Shown one piece after another: positions 20,849 to 32,770 of a DNA stretch of 64,000 nt. Position numbers and translations under genes: made by a program. Every line of letters starts with the position of its first letter. Position 1 is the first letter of the stretch. The notes under the pieces were generated by a model. That model was not told where the DNA came from. It was given only the letters and a program-made list of their open reading frames with translations, and did not search any database. This DNA comes from Siphonodentalium dalli (lineage: Eukaryota; Mollusca; Scaphopoda; Gadilida; Siphonodentaliidae): contig CP136064.1 of NCBI GenBank assembly GCA_032622095.1, positions 185,922,209 through 185,986,208 of the forward strand, read 5' to 3'.

Positions 20849-23800
20849 CTAGAAGGTGACCCGACTTCGTCCGGGCTTTGACCTTGAATTGTCCATTTTG
20901 AAGGTCAAGGTCAAGTGGGGTCACGATTTGACCAGTCCAAAAACACTGCCCGGACAAAAGTACCCGACAAACGTGCCCGTTGAAATCCACCCGGTTTTAC
21001 CCGATTTGACCTTGAATTGATCATTTTGAAGGTCAAGGTCTGGTCTGGACCCGTCCAAAACAATCAGTGGACAAAAGTAACCCCACGTATCAAATTTCGT
21101 CGAAATCCCATCAAAATTGGCGATTTGACCTTGAAGTTACCCGATTTCAAGGTCAAGGTCATGTCGCACGGGCAAATGAATATGCTTATGAGACTCGCCA
21201 TAAGAAAGTACCCCCACATACCAAGTTTCATCGAAATCCCGTGATATTCGGGCGTTTGACCTTGAAACGACCCGATTTCAAGGTCAAGGTCACGTCGCAC
21301 GGACAAATTAATATGCCTATGTTCGTCCCCGGCCGAAAATACCCCCACGTACCAAGTTTCATCGAAATCGGGTCGGTCGTTTTTGAGTTCATCGATTACA
21401 CACAGACAGATACACACACACACACAGATCTTTCAAAATATATAATAGACTAGAAGGTGACCCGACTTCGTCCGGGCTTAGACCTTGAATTGGCCATTTT
21501 GAAGGTCAAGGTCAAGTGGGGTCACGATTTGACCAGTCCAAAAACACTGCCCGGACAAAAGTACCCGACAAACGTGCCCGTCGAAATCCATCCGGTTTTA
21601 CCCGATTTGACCTTGAATTGATAATTTTGAAGGTCAAGGTCTGGTCGGGGTCACGATTGTACCCGTCCAAAACAATCAGTGGACAAAAGTAACCCCACGT
21701 ATCAAATTTCGTCGAAATCCCATCAAAATTGGCGATTTGACCTTGAAGTTACCCGATTTCAAGGTCAAGGTCACGTCGCACGGGCAAATGAATATGCTTA
21801 TGAGACTCGCCATAAGAAAGTACCCACACATACCAAGTTTCGTCGAAATCCCGTGATATTCGGGCGTTTGACCTTGAAATGACCCGATTTCAAGGTCAAG
21901 GTCACGTCGCACGGACAAATTAATATGCCTATGTTCGTCCCCGGCCGAAAATACCCCCACATACCAAGTTTCATCGAAATCGGCTGGGCCATTTTTGAGT
22001 CCATCGATTACACACAGACAGACAGACACACACACACACAGATCTTTCAAAATATATAATAGACTAGAAGGTGACCCGACTTCGTCCGGGCTTTGACCTT
22101 AAATTGTCCATTTTGAAGGTCAAGGTCAAGTGGGGTCACGATTTGACCAGTCCAAAAACACTGCCCGGACAAAAGTACCCGACAAACGTGCCCGTCGAAA
22201 TCCATCCGGTTTTACCCGATTTGACCTTGAATTGATCATTTTGAAGGTCAATGTCTGGTCGGGGTGACGATTGGACCCGACCAAAACAATCAGTGGACAA
22301 AAGTAACCCCACGTATCAAATTTCGTCGAAATCCCATCAAAATTGGCGATTTGACCTTGAAGTTACCCGATTTCAAGGTCAAGGTCACGTCGCACGGGCA
22401 AATGAATATGCTTATGAGATTCGCCATAAGAAACTACCCCCCACATACCAAGTTTCATCGAAATCCCGTGATATTCGGGCGTTTGACCTTGAAACGACCC
22501 GATTTCAAGGTCAAGGTCACGTCGCACGGACAAATTAATATGCCTATGTTCGTCCCCGGCCGAAAATACCCCCACGTACCAAGTTTCATCGAAATCGGGT
22601 CGGTCGTTTTTGAGTTCATCGATTACACACAGACAGATACACACACACACACAGATCTTTCAAAATATATAATAGACTAGAAGGTGACCCGACTTCGTCC
22701 GGGCTTAGACCTTGAATTGGCCATTTTGAAGGTCAAGGTCAAGTGGGGTCACGATTTGACCAGTCCAAAAACACTGCCCGGACAAAAGTACCCGACAAAC
22801 GTGCCCGTCGAAATCCATCCGGTTTTACCCGATTTGACCTTGAATTGATAATTTTGAAGGTCAAGGTCTGGTCGGGGTCACGATTGTACCCGTCCAAAAC
22901 AATCAGTGGACAAAAGTAACCCCACGTATCAAATTTCGTCGAAATCCCATCAAAATTGGCGATTTGACCTTGAAGTTACCCGATTTCAAGGTCAAGGTCA
23001 CGTCGCACGGGCAAATGAATATGCTTATGAGACTCGCCATAAGAAAGTACCCACACATACCAAGTTTCGTCGAAATCCCGTGATATTCGGGCGTTTGACC
23101 TTGAAATGACCCGATTTCAAGGTCAAGGTCACGTCGCACGGACAAATTAATATGCCTATGTTCGTCCCCGGCCGAAAATACCCCCACATACCAAGTTTCA
23201 TCGAAATCTGCTGGGCCATTTTTGAGTCCATCGATTACACACAGACAGACAGACACACACACACACAGATCTTTCAAAAATATATAATAGACTAGAAGCT
23301 GACCCGACTTCGTCCGGGCTTTGACCTTGAATTGTCCATTTTGAAGGTCAAGGTCAAGTGGGGTCACGATTTGACCAGTCCAAAAACACTGCCCGGACAA
23401 AAGTACCCGACAAACGTGCCCGTCGAAATCCATCCGGTTTTACCCGATTTGACCTTGAATTGATCATTTTGAAGGTCAATGTCTGGTCGGGGTGACGATT
23501 GGACCCGACCAAAACAATCAGTGGACAAAAGTAACCCCACGTATCAAATTTCGTCGAAATCCCATCAAAATTGGCGATTTGACCTTGAAGTTACCCGATT
23601 TCAAGGTCAAGGTCACGTCGCACGGGCAAATGAATATGCTTATGAGACTCGCCATAAGAAAGTACCCCCCACATACCAAGTTTCATCGAAATCCCGTGAT
23701 ATTCGGGCGTTTGACCTTGAAATGACCCGATTTCAAGGTCAAGGTGACGTCGCACGGGCAAATCAATAGGCCTATGTTAACCCCGGCCGAAAATACCCCC

Positions 23801-24819
23801 ACGTACCAAGTTTCATCGAAATTGGGTTGGTCGTTTTTGAGTTCATCGATTACACACAGACAGATACACACACACACACACATATCTTTCAAAATATATA
23901 ATAGACTAGAAGGTGACCCGACTTCGTCCGGGCTTTGACCTTGAATTGTCTATTTTGAAGGCCAAGGTCAAGTGGGGTCACGATTTGACCCGTCCAAAAC
24001 ACAGTGCCCGAACAAAAGTACCCGACAAAAGTACCCGTCGAAATCCATCCGGTTTTACCCGATTTGACCTTGAATTTACCATTTTGAAGGTCAAGGTCAG
24101 GTGGACCAACACCCCAAAAATGGTGGAAATCGGCCAAGCGGATACCGGGAAATCGGCCCATCGGATACCGAGATACCCTATGCATCAAATTTCGTCCGTA
24201 AAAATCCGCCAGTTTAACCCGATTTGATTTCCACTGAAGTATATAAACGCGCCTCATATACACACGCTCATTAATTATCAAGTTTCAACGTAAAGATAAA
24301 TTACCATCGGTGCCCGAGATATCGCCAAGACGTCTGAAACAGTCAAATGCATCGGCCGGAGAAGAGTTAACGTGATCTAACTTTATGACCTCTAACGACG
24401 TCATAGAAGTTACGCATTGTTTTTACCCTGATAGAAGATCGTACCACTTCTTCTTAATAATTGAGGCAGATAACTAAAACGGATACATACATATTATATA
24501 TCGTTGGAAAGAGGAAACACGAAAGATTCTCATAGTGTCATTATTATGACTGGCATGTTATTATTCGCGCTGTTTCGAATCGATTTGTAAGCACCGAACT
24601 GAAATATATTAGCGCAAAACGGCGTAAAAACAGATTTGACCTCGGCACGTGAAAAGTTGACCTCGCACGGACAAATTAATAGGCCTATGTTGGTCCTGAC
24701 CCGAAAATACCCACACATACCAAGTTTCATCGAAATCGGCTGGGCCATTTTCGAGTCCATCGATTACAAACACACAAACAAACAAACAAACAAACAGATC
24801 TTCCAAAATATATAATAGA
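20849..24819 (+). mobile_element. Head-to-tail array of Helitron-like ~614-bp units
   Basis: Units begin CTAGAAGGTGACCCGACTTC at 20849, 21450, 22064, 22677, 23292 and 23906. Each full unit ends in a CA-rich microsatellite (ACACAGACAGA..) followed by CAAAATATATAATAGA. The last unit diverges after about 24240, contains unrelated AT-rich sequence (24240-24650), then regains the standard 3' end (24655-24819). The junction is host-GATA then CTAGAAGG on the left, and AATAGA then host-TTATCCC on the right, with no target duplication. Head-to-tail tandems, a 3' microsatellite and no duplication fit rolling-circle (Helitron/Helentron) elements; no Rep-helicase is present. Open frames on both strands come from repeats of GGTCAAGGTC. 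Confidence 0.8.
21450..23905 (+). repeat. Higher-order repeat: two copies of a ~1.228-kb dimer
   Basis: Units at 21450 and 22677 share private variants (TTAGACCTTGAATTGGCC; GATTGTACCCGTCC). Units at 22064 and 23292 share different ones (TCAATGTCTGGTCGGGGTGA). The array is therefore (AB)(AB), repeated at 1227-1229 bases, on top of the ~614-bp unit. Confidence 0.85.
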
Positions 24820-24868
24820 TTATCCCCTCTCCAAGATGAGCTACAGTGTCATTGACACTTTCATTTTC
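24820..24868 (+). repeat. Right part of the split pearl-like 3' end, with terminal hairpin
   Basis: TTATCCCCTCTCCAAGATGA continues the element interrupted at 20848. It includes GTGTCATTGACAC, a 6-bp stem with a 1-base loop found at every end of this family (20748, 24848, 27095, and reversed near 34728). Confidence 0.75.
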
Positions 24869-25254
24869 ACAGGATTGACACCAGCTTGCAAAGAGAGTGG
24901 CAACATTCCGTGGAATGTGCTTGCGGTTCCATTTCGGAGTTTTCATGCATTTAATATACACATAATACTTCTGACTATTTAAATGCTACCTGTTTTGACT
25001 TATTATTGTACATTGACGACATTCTTGCGACAATTATGTTTCTCTTAAACTTTTAATCGAAAAGGGGATAATCATTTGTTCTCAGTAAAACAAGTTGTAC
25101 TTGATTTCTATTAAATTCTCGGGAAGGGGCTATCATTTGAACAGTCTGGCAGTGAATGTGTCTTCAGGACACAGTTTATGTACATGTAGTATGCATGCTA
25201 CAGATTCGAATTGTTTGGTGAAATAAAATAGAGCATATCTTGTCATTGAATTTG

Positions 25255-25560
25255 CAGGTATATTAGTGCCCAGTGTGGTGGGTATTTTTCGGGATGAGAA
25301 CTTTATTTTTACCAAATTTAGTATATGAGTTTATCAGGTCAAGTTCGAATATGGGTTTGGTCCGCCCATTTTTTGCCTGAGTTTTGGCCCATTTTAGACA
25401 CTTAGAATATGTCTGTCAGTCCGTCCGTCTGTATGTTCAATCGGTAAGTTTCATGGATGAGAACTATATTTTGGGATATCGCATCGAAACATAATTTGGT
25501 ATGTGGGTTTATCAGCTCAAAACACAGGTCATCTTCGAATATGAGTTCGGTCCGGAGTAT
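25255..25560 (+). repeat. Pearl-type core fragments with CCGT microsatellite
   Basis: Two copies of 'aagttcgaatatgggtttgg/ttcggtccg' wording lie about 170 bases apart, near 25342 and 25532. Between them is GTCTGTCAGTCCGTCCGTCTG (25411-25431). Closest to the core at 31634-32060. No defined ends. Confidence 0.6.
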
Positions 25561-25910
25561 TTTATAATAAATTTAATATTTAAAGCTGCTTCAAGAAGAA
25601 CAAAATTATCGTTGACATTTAGTGTGATGTCGCCAAGAAAAAGAGCTTTGTGAGAAGCAATTTGAAATGATCTCATGTTGTCAATCAGTTCAGTTCTTTG
25701 GGTTAATAACAATGCACCGTGTATCCACAAGTGTTCAGTAAATTATTTCTTGTTGGAATCCACAGGCGCAGGATCTGTCATTAGCAAGTTATATCGCCAC
25801 ACAACCATTACAGCCGGCAGTGCAAAATGTTTGTTGGCCGATCACATGTGAGAATGTAAGCCAGGATCTTACTTTTTGGAAGAACAGAAGACTTGAGTCA
25901 TTTGATTTTT

Positions 25911-27115
25911 AGCTCAACTTTACTTTGTAAAGTTTGAGCTATTTCCATGGCTTGGTATCCGTCGTCCGTGTGCTTGTGTGTGTGAGACTGTGAGTGATTC
26001 GTTAACAATTTCCTTTAGCACAGGTTACAGGTCGTACCTTTGGTCGGATCATTATAAAATTTGTCATAGCTGTTGACATTGACATGTAGATGTGAACGAG
26101 TCGTTTTGGGGTTTTTCGAAAGAAAAAAAACATGGCCGCCAGTGGCCATCTTGGAATTCAAAATTCAATCCATTAGCACAGTCTACAGGTCCTACTGAAA
26201 TTTGTCATGGATGTTAATATTGACATATGTAGATGGGAACGAGTAATTTTGGTGTCGATTAGCCATAAAACATTGCCGCCGGCAGCCATCTTGGATTTAA
26301 CTTTTTACATAACTAAATTGTTTGGCACTGGCTACAGATCGTACCTTTCGTCAGATCATAATGAAATTTGTCATGGATGTTAACAATGACATGTAGATGC
26401 GAACGAGTCATTTTGCGTCATTCGGCCATAAAATATGGCCGCTGGCAGCCATCTTGGATTTTATTCTTTGCATGACTAAATTCTTTGGCACGGGCTACAG
26501 GTCATACCTTTGGTCGGATCATTATGAAATTTGTCATGGGCGTTGACATTGACATGTAGAGTCATTTTGGGGTCATTCCGCAAAAAAACATGGCCGCCAG
26601 TGGCCATCTTGGATTTCAAAATTCAATCCATTAGCACGGGCTACAGGCCGGAGTGTTCGTCTGATCATCATGAAATTTGTCGTCGAAGTTAATATTGACA
26701 TGTAGATGGGAACGAGTCATTTTGGGGTCATTCGGCTTTAAAACATGGCCACTGGCAGCCATCTTGGATTTTACTCTTTGCATGACTAATTCCTGTGTCA
26801 CGGACTACAGGTCGTACCTTTATGAATTTTGTCGTGGATTTTAATATTGACATGTAGATGGGAACGGGTCATTTTGGGGTCATTCGGCCATAAAACGTAC
26901 CGTTGGTCGGATCATTATGAAATTTGTCATGGCTGTTGACATTGAGATGTAGATGGGAAACGAGTCATTTTGGGGGTCATTCGACATCTTCATGTTGGTA
27001 ATCTAGTATTACTTAAATATTTCAACTTTCCGCATCCCTAATCGCTCCATTGACTGTAACACATGAAATTATTCCCTTTCCAAGTTGAGCTACAGTGTCA
27101 TTGACACTTTCATTA
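25911..27115 (+). mobile_element. Complete pearl-like element with ~170-bp internal tandem array
   Basis: The 5' end is the hairpin AGCTCAACTTTACTTTGTAAAGTTTGAGCT (25911-25941, arms AGCTCAA/TTGAGCT). About six core units follow, each with a 'catggccgccagtggccatcttggatt' phrase and 'gacatgtagatgggaacgagtcattttggggtcatt'. The 3' end has AAGTTGAGCTACAGTGTCATTGACACTTTCATT with the terminal hairpin at 27095-27107. It is the intact comparator for the elements at 19638-20770, 20781/24820 and 34721. Non-coding; mobilisation by a Helentron-type enzyme is inference. Confidence 0.8.
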
Positions 27116-28280
27116 TTTGATACCGTTTGCTATAAATTCCAAACTTTTATAGTATTATAGGAATGCATGATATTTTGAATGTCTCGATTATTGGCAAAAG
27201 TATTTTTCAATATAGCTCGAGTTTCGCAGAGGGTATCGGCTGGTGCCACCATGCAACTCTGGGTAGAAGAAGGTCTGTTAAGAATGCGGAGGGTTTGTAT
27301 TTTTTGGTGTGCATTAAGCATAACTTTTGTGCATCGTTCAAGGCAGATCTAGTTGAGTCCCGAAACAACTCAAATTCCATCGTAATATATACCTTGTCTG
27401 GTTTGGTATTGGGATTTTTCAGTATCTGGAGCTTGGTCCCAAACCGTCGCAGCTTCCGTACTCAAGAACTGGCGAGACATGCATGGGTTTTGAACATTGT
27501 GTCGAGGGATTTTCTTGGTAGGATATATTGGATTTGAGAGAGAGAGAGAAAAAAAGAAGAGAGAGTTTATCATTCCAAGTGTGAGGTACGAGGTGCGGTT
27601 GCCAGTTGATTGTGTGCCCTGCAATAACATCGCTTTTGTTTTAGATGCGCGAAGAGATACAAAAGCCATGCATCAGTTGGTCCAATTATCAAGTAATTCC
27701 AGATCGTCATTCATGTGGGACACCATCGAGAGATGGTAGTGAGTAAACAAATTCCAATCGTAAAATGCGTTCAGTACTCAAAATGGTTCAATTGACAAAT
27801 AAGGGCATTGTGCATATACCTGTGCTACAGGCATGTAGATTAATGAGATTAACTAATATACTTAACACCTTGTATTTTGTTGTTATTAGTGCCCGAGGAT
27901 CACTCTTTGTGTATGCGCTGGTCGTGGTATTTCAAATAAAATTGCTATAAAGCGAGTCCTCAACGATGTGCACACAGCATAATTTTGGGGGAAATTGTGG
28001 CAATCAAAGGTGTGTGACAGTCAGGGATGTGGGAGGGGGAGGGACCACCTTGGGAAATTCCAGCTGCACCCCCCCCCCTTGAGTCGGCATCACACCAACA
28101 CAAATTTTTGCATAATTCCATTTGCACCCCCTTGTACCTATGCTCAGGCCTAATTTCCTATATATTCATAAGCCATGCTTCTATGTTTCCAGTATGAGAA
28201 CATTAAGATATTTTAACCTGAAAATTGCCCAAAAAAAAACAGCTAGTGGTCTAATTCCAGACAAATGCACACAGCTACCG
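27116..28280. other. Unassigned single-copy-looking stretch
   Basis: Lower AT content than its surroundings, with overlapping open frames on both strands (27163-27537 plus; 27370-27669 minus) that I cannot match to any family. A GA microsatellite (GAGAGAGAGAGA) lies near 27536. It could be an old gene or retroelement fragment, but no splice pattern or domain supports that. Confidence 0.3.
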
Positions 28281-28284
28281 TCAA

Positions 28285-29040
28285 CAGACCAGGACACATC
28301 GGGCCGACCATGGTTGTTCGGCCCGGTGTGAGAAAATTTTGAAAACTATACAAGAATATCGCAAATCCTAGCATCTAGACTGGCCTCAACTGAAGCTTTC
28401 ATAGTGTTGGAAAGTTCAAACCTCATGCTCCCCCTCAGGTTGGAAAATTCTTCAACTGATGACCATTTATGTCTACAAGTTTGACCAAATGTAGTAAAAT
28501 ATTGTTTTGATAAACTAATTAGCAGTTTTGTATTGGCCATGTAGATGGGGCAATGACACACCGGGCCGACCATGGTTCAGCCCGGTGTACGAAAATTTTG
28601 AAATCTGAACAAGAAAATCGCAAAATCCTAACATCTAGACTAGCCTCAAGCCTTCCTACTGTTGGAAATTTCAAACCCTACACCCCCACTTAGGTTGGAA
28701 AATTTCCAACTGATGACAATTCCAATGTCAATGTTGACCAATTGTATGACAATACTGTTTTCTTAAATTAACTAGAAGTTTTTGACTGGCCACGGGGGAG
28801 GGACCAGGACACAAGCTTTCCAAGTGTTGGAAATTTCCAACCTGTCACCCCCCTAAGGTTGGAAAATTTCCAACTGATGACCATTTCTGTCAAAAAATTT
28901 GACCAAAAATAGGAACATATGCAAATATTGGTCGAAAAACAATAAATTCCCCCCAATAAATTGTTTTTACCTGAAATTAGGAATTTCCAACTATTGAAAA
29001 TATAGCTCTCTGCTGGGGGGGGGGGGGGGTGAGACACCCC
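28285..29040. repeat. ~260-bp tandem repeat, three copies, with GGGCCGACCATGG hairpins
   Basis: Copies start near 28290 and 28550, with a diverged third from about 28797. The first two open with a hairpin of the type CACCGGGCCGACCATGGTTCAGCCCGGTG. All continue with 'gaaaattttgaaa', 'catctagactggcctcaa', 'gttggaaatttcaaacc', 'ccccctnaggttggaaaattt' and 'ccaactgatgacca'. C- and G-tracts occur at 28070 and 29022. Non-coding. Confidence 0.75.
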
Positions 29041-30194
29041 ACACCCCCTCTAGCCACATCCCCGGTGACAGTGAAAACACTTGAAGTGCTAGAAGAATGA
29101 AAAATGATAAGTGATTTTTACCGAATAAGGTTTGTGACTATCTTGTATTAGTTCAAAAATCAGTCCTGCCATGTAGAATTTAATTCCATGATTCATGACT
29201 CCCACATTTATTTCCGGGTGTATCTTTGGCAACATATATAAGTGCGATAACTCCAACATGTTATTTTGACAACATTTTGTGTATATCGTCTACTAATTAA
29301 TATTTTCGAAAACCAACCCTGTCCGAATTTTAATGAAGGATGTATGCCACCTATATAAGTGAATTCTAACAAACGTTATTCGATTTTGACCATGCAATTA
29401 AAATTTTATTTATGGCTATTCTTGTGCCACAATTTCCTTGTTACGAACCGCCCCGCAACTCTAAGCATAATTAAATGACAAGGAATGTGTGTGAGCAGAA
29501 AACTACAGCGTCACTTTTATTCATTTGAAAAATTAGAAGCCCTTGAAACAAGTGAAAATCCCAGAAAGTGACATCCCGATACCCATTTTTTTCCTAGCAT
29601 ACTCTGTATTTTATGGACTTGAAGGGACAATTTCACTTCAGATTTAGTGTGAATTTTGTTGCTTTTAGATCAACTTCGCATATATTGTCCTAATTTCGAT
29701 CAAATAGTTGGACTAAATTGGCATTATATATACATTTGGAAATTTTCCAATTATACATAAGGGGGTGTCCGGCTTGTAATATCAACATATCCATATGTAA
29801 ATAGAAAATTAATTTCCCGAAGTTGGGTGTTTGTTCTGGTCTGGTTCAGAGGGGGAGGCGATTCAAAGTAGATTATATACACTTTATAACGGAGACCCTA
29901 TATAGCCACACCCCGTGACCGTTATAGTTTTAGTATGGTGAATAAAAGCCTGCATGAGTAAATATGGCCAATTTCACTAGGAGACTATGGAACTACATAA
30001 TAGAAGAGGTGATATGTTTGTATCTGTTTCCATCGGAATAATGAATTTCATATATATACCCTAAGCCTGGGTAGGGCAGTGTATGGCGGTTCAACTATAC
30101 CCATGCACGTTGATGCACGACGCACCACGCAAAAACAAAGCCAAACATAAATACCAAAAACAGTGTGCTTATTCATAACATAATAATACAAATC
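29041..30194. other. Spacer with at most a trace of pearl-like core
   Basis: 'gtgcgataactccaacatg' near 29249 resembles the pearl core. Nothing else is recognisable and no ORF of interest was seen. Confidence 0.35.
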
Positions 30195-30198
30195 TTAA

Positions 30199-30781
30199 AG
30201 GGGTACTGTACGCCACATGTTGTTGTTGGTTTCTATAGTCTCCGAGTCGGAGAATAAGGTAACAATTTTTCCATTATTTGAAAGTCTGTTGAGTACGAAG
30301 TCATGTTACGGATGACAAATTTACCGGAATGCAAAAATACAAATTGTCGTTGTCGAGTAATTTTTGTAAAGTTTTCAACCAAATGAATCAAATAAAAGTT
30401 ATATTATATGCATACTAGTCCCATATAATCATTTAAGTTATTGTATCGTCGCTAGTCAGTGAGTGGCTTGAGTGTTCTCCCCGTATCATCATAATATTTT
30501 AAGCAATCGTGTGTGCGATCGGTTTAAAAATCCAGTATCCCTCAATTACTATTTTTGATTACGGTAATTCGTAATTTAATTGACGCCATTTTATGGCTCC
30601 AGTCATAAATTCAATTTATATCAAATTATTAACTTTTAAATTATTAAATTTTAAGATAGCCTATTTACCTGTGCGTTTACAGAATACATCTTCGACTCAA
30701 ATTACTTATGTTTCTATATATTATCGATATTAGATCGTTGTTGTCACCGGAAATTTAATGAAAATGGCGTACAGTACCCCT
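30199..30781. mobile_element. TTAA-flanked MITE, ~583 bp
   Basis: TTAA (30195-30198) precedes AGGGGTACTGTACGCCA, and TGGCGTACAGTACCCCT precedes TTAA (30782-30785). The inverted repeat is perfect over 17 bases and target duplication is exact. The interior is AT-rich with no ORF. The end sequence is related to the ends at 10360 (AGGTACTC) and 53364 (AGGGGCTATGTAC), so one transposase family may mobilise several MITEs here. Confidence 0.92.
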
Positions 30782-31291
30782 TTAACTAACTTCAATATAC
30801 ATTTGAAATTTTATTTTTATAATAGCTCATGCTCTAGTTTCACACAGTTTTTTCCACGTGGCATTCCTCTGCCACCAAATGAAATTCGGTTACTCCATTA
30901 CATTGCGACACTTCACAGGCTTGCGATGTAATAAACGAGCCATCCCTTTCTAAATATTCACATCCAAGCCGTTATCATCCCAAACTTATAGCTGAGATAC
31001 CGATCGGAATGTCAAATGGTCTTTGATGTATACCCGATACCAACACAAATTGTGACGCCCCGGTAACCACTTTCAAGCAGGAAAATGGGACAAAACGATT
31101 TGGGGCTTTCTGGATCACCGTATGCTTCATAAATTGTATCCAAACCCATATTCCACTAATCTAGATATACGTATCAGCGTATCGACTTATCCTAATTCAT
31201 AACTCTGGGTAGACCGATCTTTGTTCGTTTCTTATATTGTCAAGGACATCGACCCTGATCAACAGACGAGATTTATGAGCCGGGATACATT

Positions 31292-32770
31292 TAGGGGAGA
31301 CCCGAGAAAAGCGGATCATGTAAGGGTTAACTTTCTTGTACAAAATGCAACCGGCAATCAGAATTATTAGCACTGTCAGTTTATAATCATGATGGCATAA
31401 CATTTGACGTAGGATGCATTCAGATACATCTATTGGTTTGGTTGCTATGGCGAATTTTAATTTTGATCCGCTTTGCCAGATTTGCATCACCACATCGGGC
31501 AAAGCGGACCAGCAAACGAATCCTTATGAAAATGCAATACTATTCAACTATTCATATGCTTTATAGTTGTCCCCCGAATTTTTTTTGTCGGGGGACTATT
31601 AAAATAGCCGGTGTCCGTCCGTCCGTCCGGAAATGGTTTCCGGATGATAACTTTAGTTACGGTTATTAGATCACTTTATATGTCAGTGTATCAGACCAAA
31701 ATACAGGTCAAGTTCGAATATGGGTTTGCTCCGCCCATTTTTGTGAGAGTTATGGCCCTTTATTTTTACTTAGAATCTTGTAATTTTCTGGTTTCCGGAT
31801 GATAACTTTTGTGTGATGACATCTGAACCAAATTTGGTATGTGAGTTTACCAGCCCTATATACAGGTCAAGTTCGAATATGGGTTTGCTCCGCCCATTTT
31901 TGCGAGAGTTATGGCCCTTTTTCGACTTAGAATCCTGTCAATTTCTGGTTTCCGGATTTTAACTTCAGTTTGTATGATCATATCTGAACCAAATTTGGAA
32001 TGTGTGTTTATCAGCTCGAAATACAGGTCAAGTTCGAATATGGGTACAATCCACCCATTTTGTTCTGAAATTTAGTATCGGATTTAGGGTTCTTGTTAAT
32101 TTTTTCAGAAAAGCTGATGCCCCAATGAAGCCACTTTTTCGGGGGACCCTGTGGCCGGACGGCCTTTTATTTTATTTATAACAATTATACATATTTATCG
32201 CAAATAATTAATATTGCGTGTTTTCAAACGCTCAAGTTTTTCATTTAAGGACATGCTCCGACAAGGCACGAGTTTTGTCGACCCATCTTACAAAAATTGT
32301 CCAAATTCACTTAATCTACGCATGTGTACCGGAAGTTAGTCATGTTATGAATGATCCGCTTTGCCCGATCCGCTTTGCCCAGATCACACCTTTTTACAGT
32401 CCGGCGTATTACGCGCGTGTCCTATCAAATGTAGCAAATTGACATATTGTCTTATTCTACATATATATTGCCGAAGACACCAACAACATTTGTTCTGGTA
32501 GATGGGTATGTGACCACCGACCTGCGCAATCGATATGCGCAAACGCACTATAATTACAAATTTGGTAAAATCGTAAAATGCCGATGAAAATGTTCTACTG
32601 GGCTACAAAATTTTAGTATACCTAGTTCTCTGTGGAAAGGTATAAAAACTAACCAAACATGAAACGACCTTATTCTAAAATTCGGATAGAATCGGAATAA
32701 TTTGCTAGTATTGAAATAATAAAGGTGATCGGCTTTGCCCGGGCGATCCGCTTTGCCCGGGTCTCCCCTA
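31292..32770. mobile_element. TA-flanked element with GATCCGCTTTGCCCG subterminal repeats
   Basis: The ends TAGGGGAGACCCGAGAAAAG (31292) and its near-complement CGGGTCTCCCCTA (ending 32770) are inverted, consistent with a TA duplication outside GGGGAGACCC. The 14-base word GATCCGCTTTGCCC or its complement occurs about seven times near both ends: about 31304, 31467, 31496, 32355, 32369, 32728 and 32748. These look like repeated transposase-binding sites. The middle is occupied by a separate pearl element (31568-32165). No transposase ORF remains. Superfamily assignment (Tc1/mariner-pogo type) is inference. Confidence 0.8.
31568..32165 (+). mobile_element. Compact pearl-type element nested in the TA-flanked element
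   Basis: The 5' hairpin GTCCCCCGA-T-run-TCGGGGGAC (31568-31595) is followed by the microsatellite GTCCGTCCGTCCG. Three core units begin GGTTTCCGGATGATAACTT or close, near 31634, 31790 and 31949 (period ~157). The tail is CTTTTTCGGGGGACCCTGTGG and CCGGACGGCC near 32130-32163. This is the textbook pearl layout, with all parts in under 600 bases. Non-coding. Confidence 0.85.

Noticed and set aside
21064-24281. Many long overlapping ORFs on both strands (up to 176 codons) with phrases such as FQGQGHVARAN or VTLTLKSG
   Set aside because: They are translations of the GGTCAAGGTC-rich repeat units in several frames. They recur at the repeat period and show no protein family.
27163-27669. Plus (124-codon) and minus (99-codon) ORFs as a possible gene
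   Set aside because: Neither frame shows a domain, signal peptide or splice context, and they overlap each other. Kept only as an unassigned patch.
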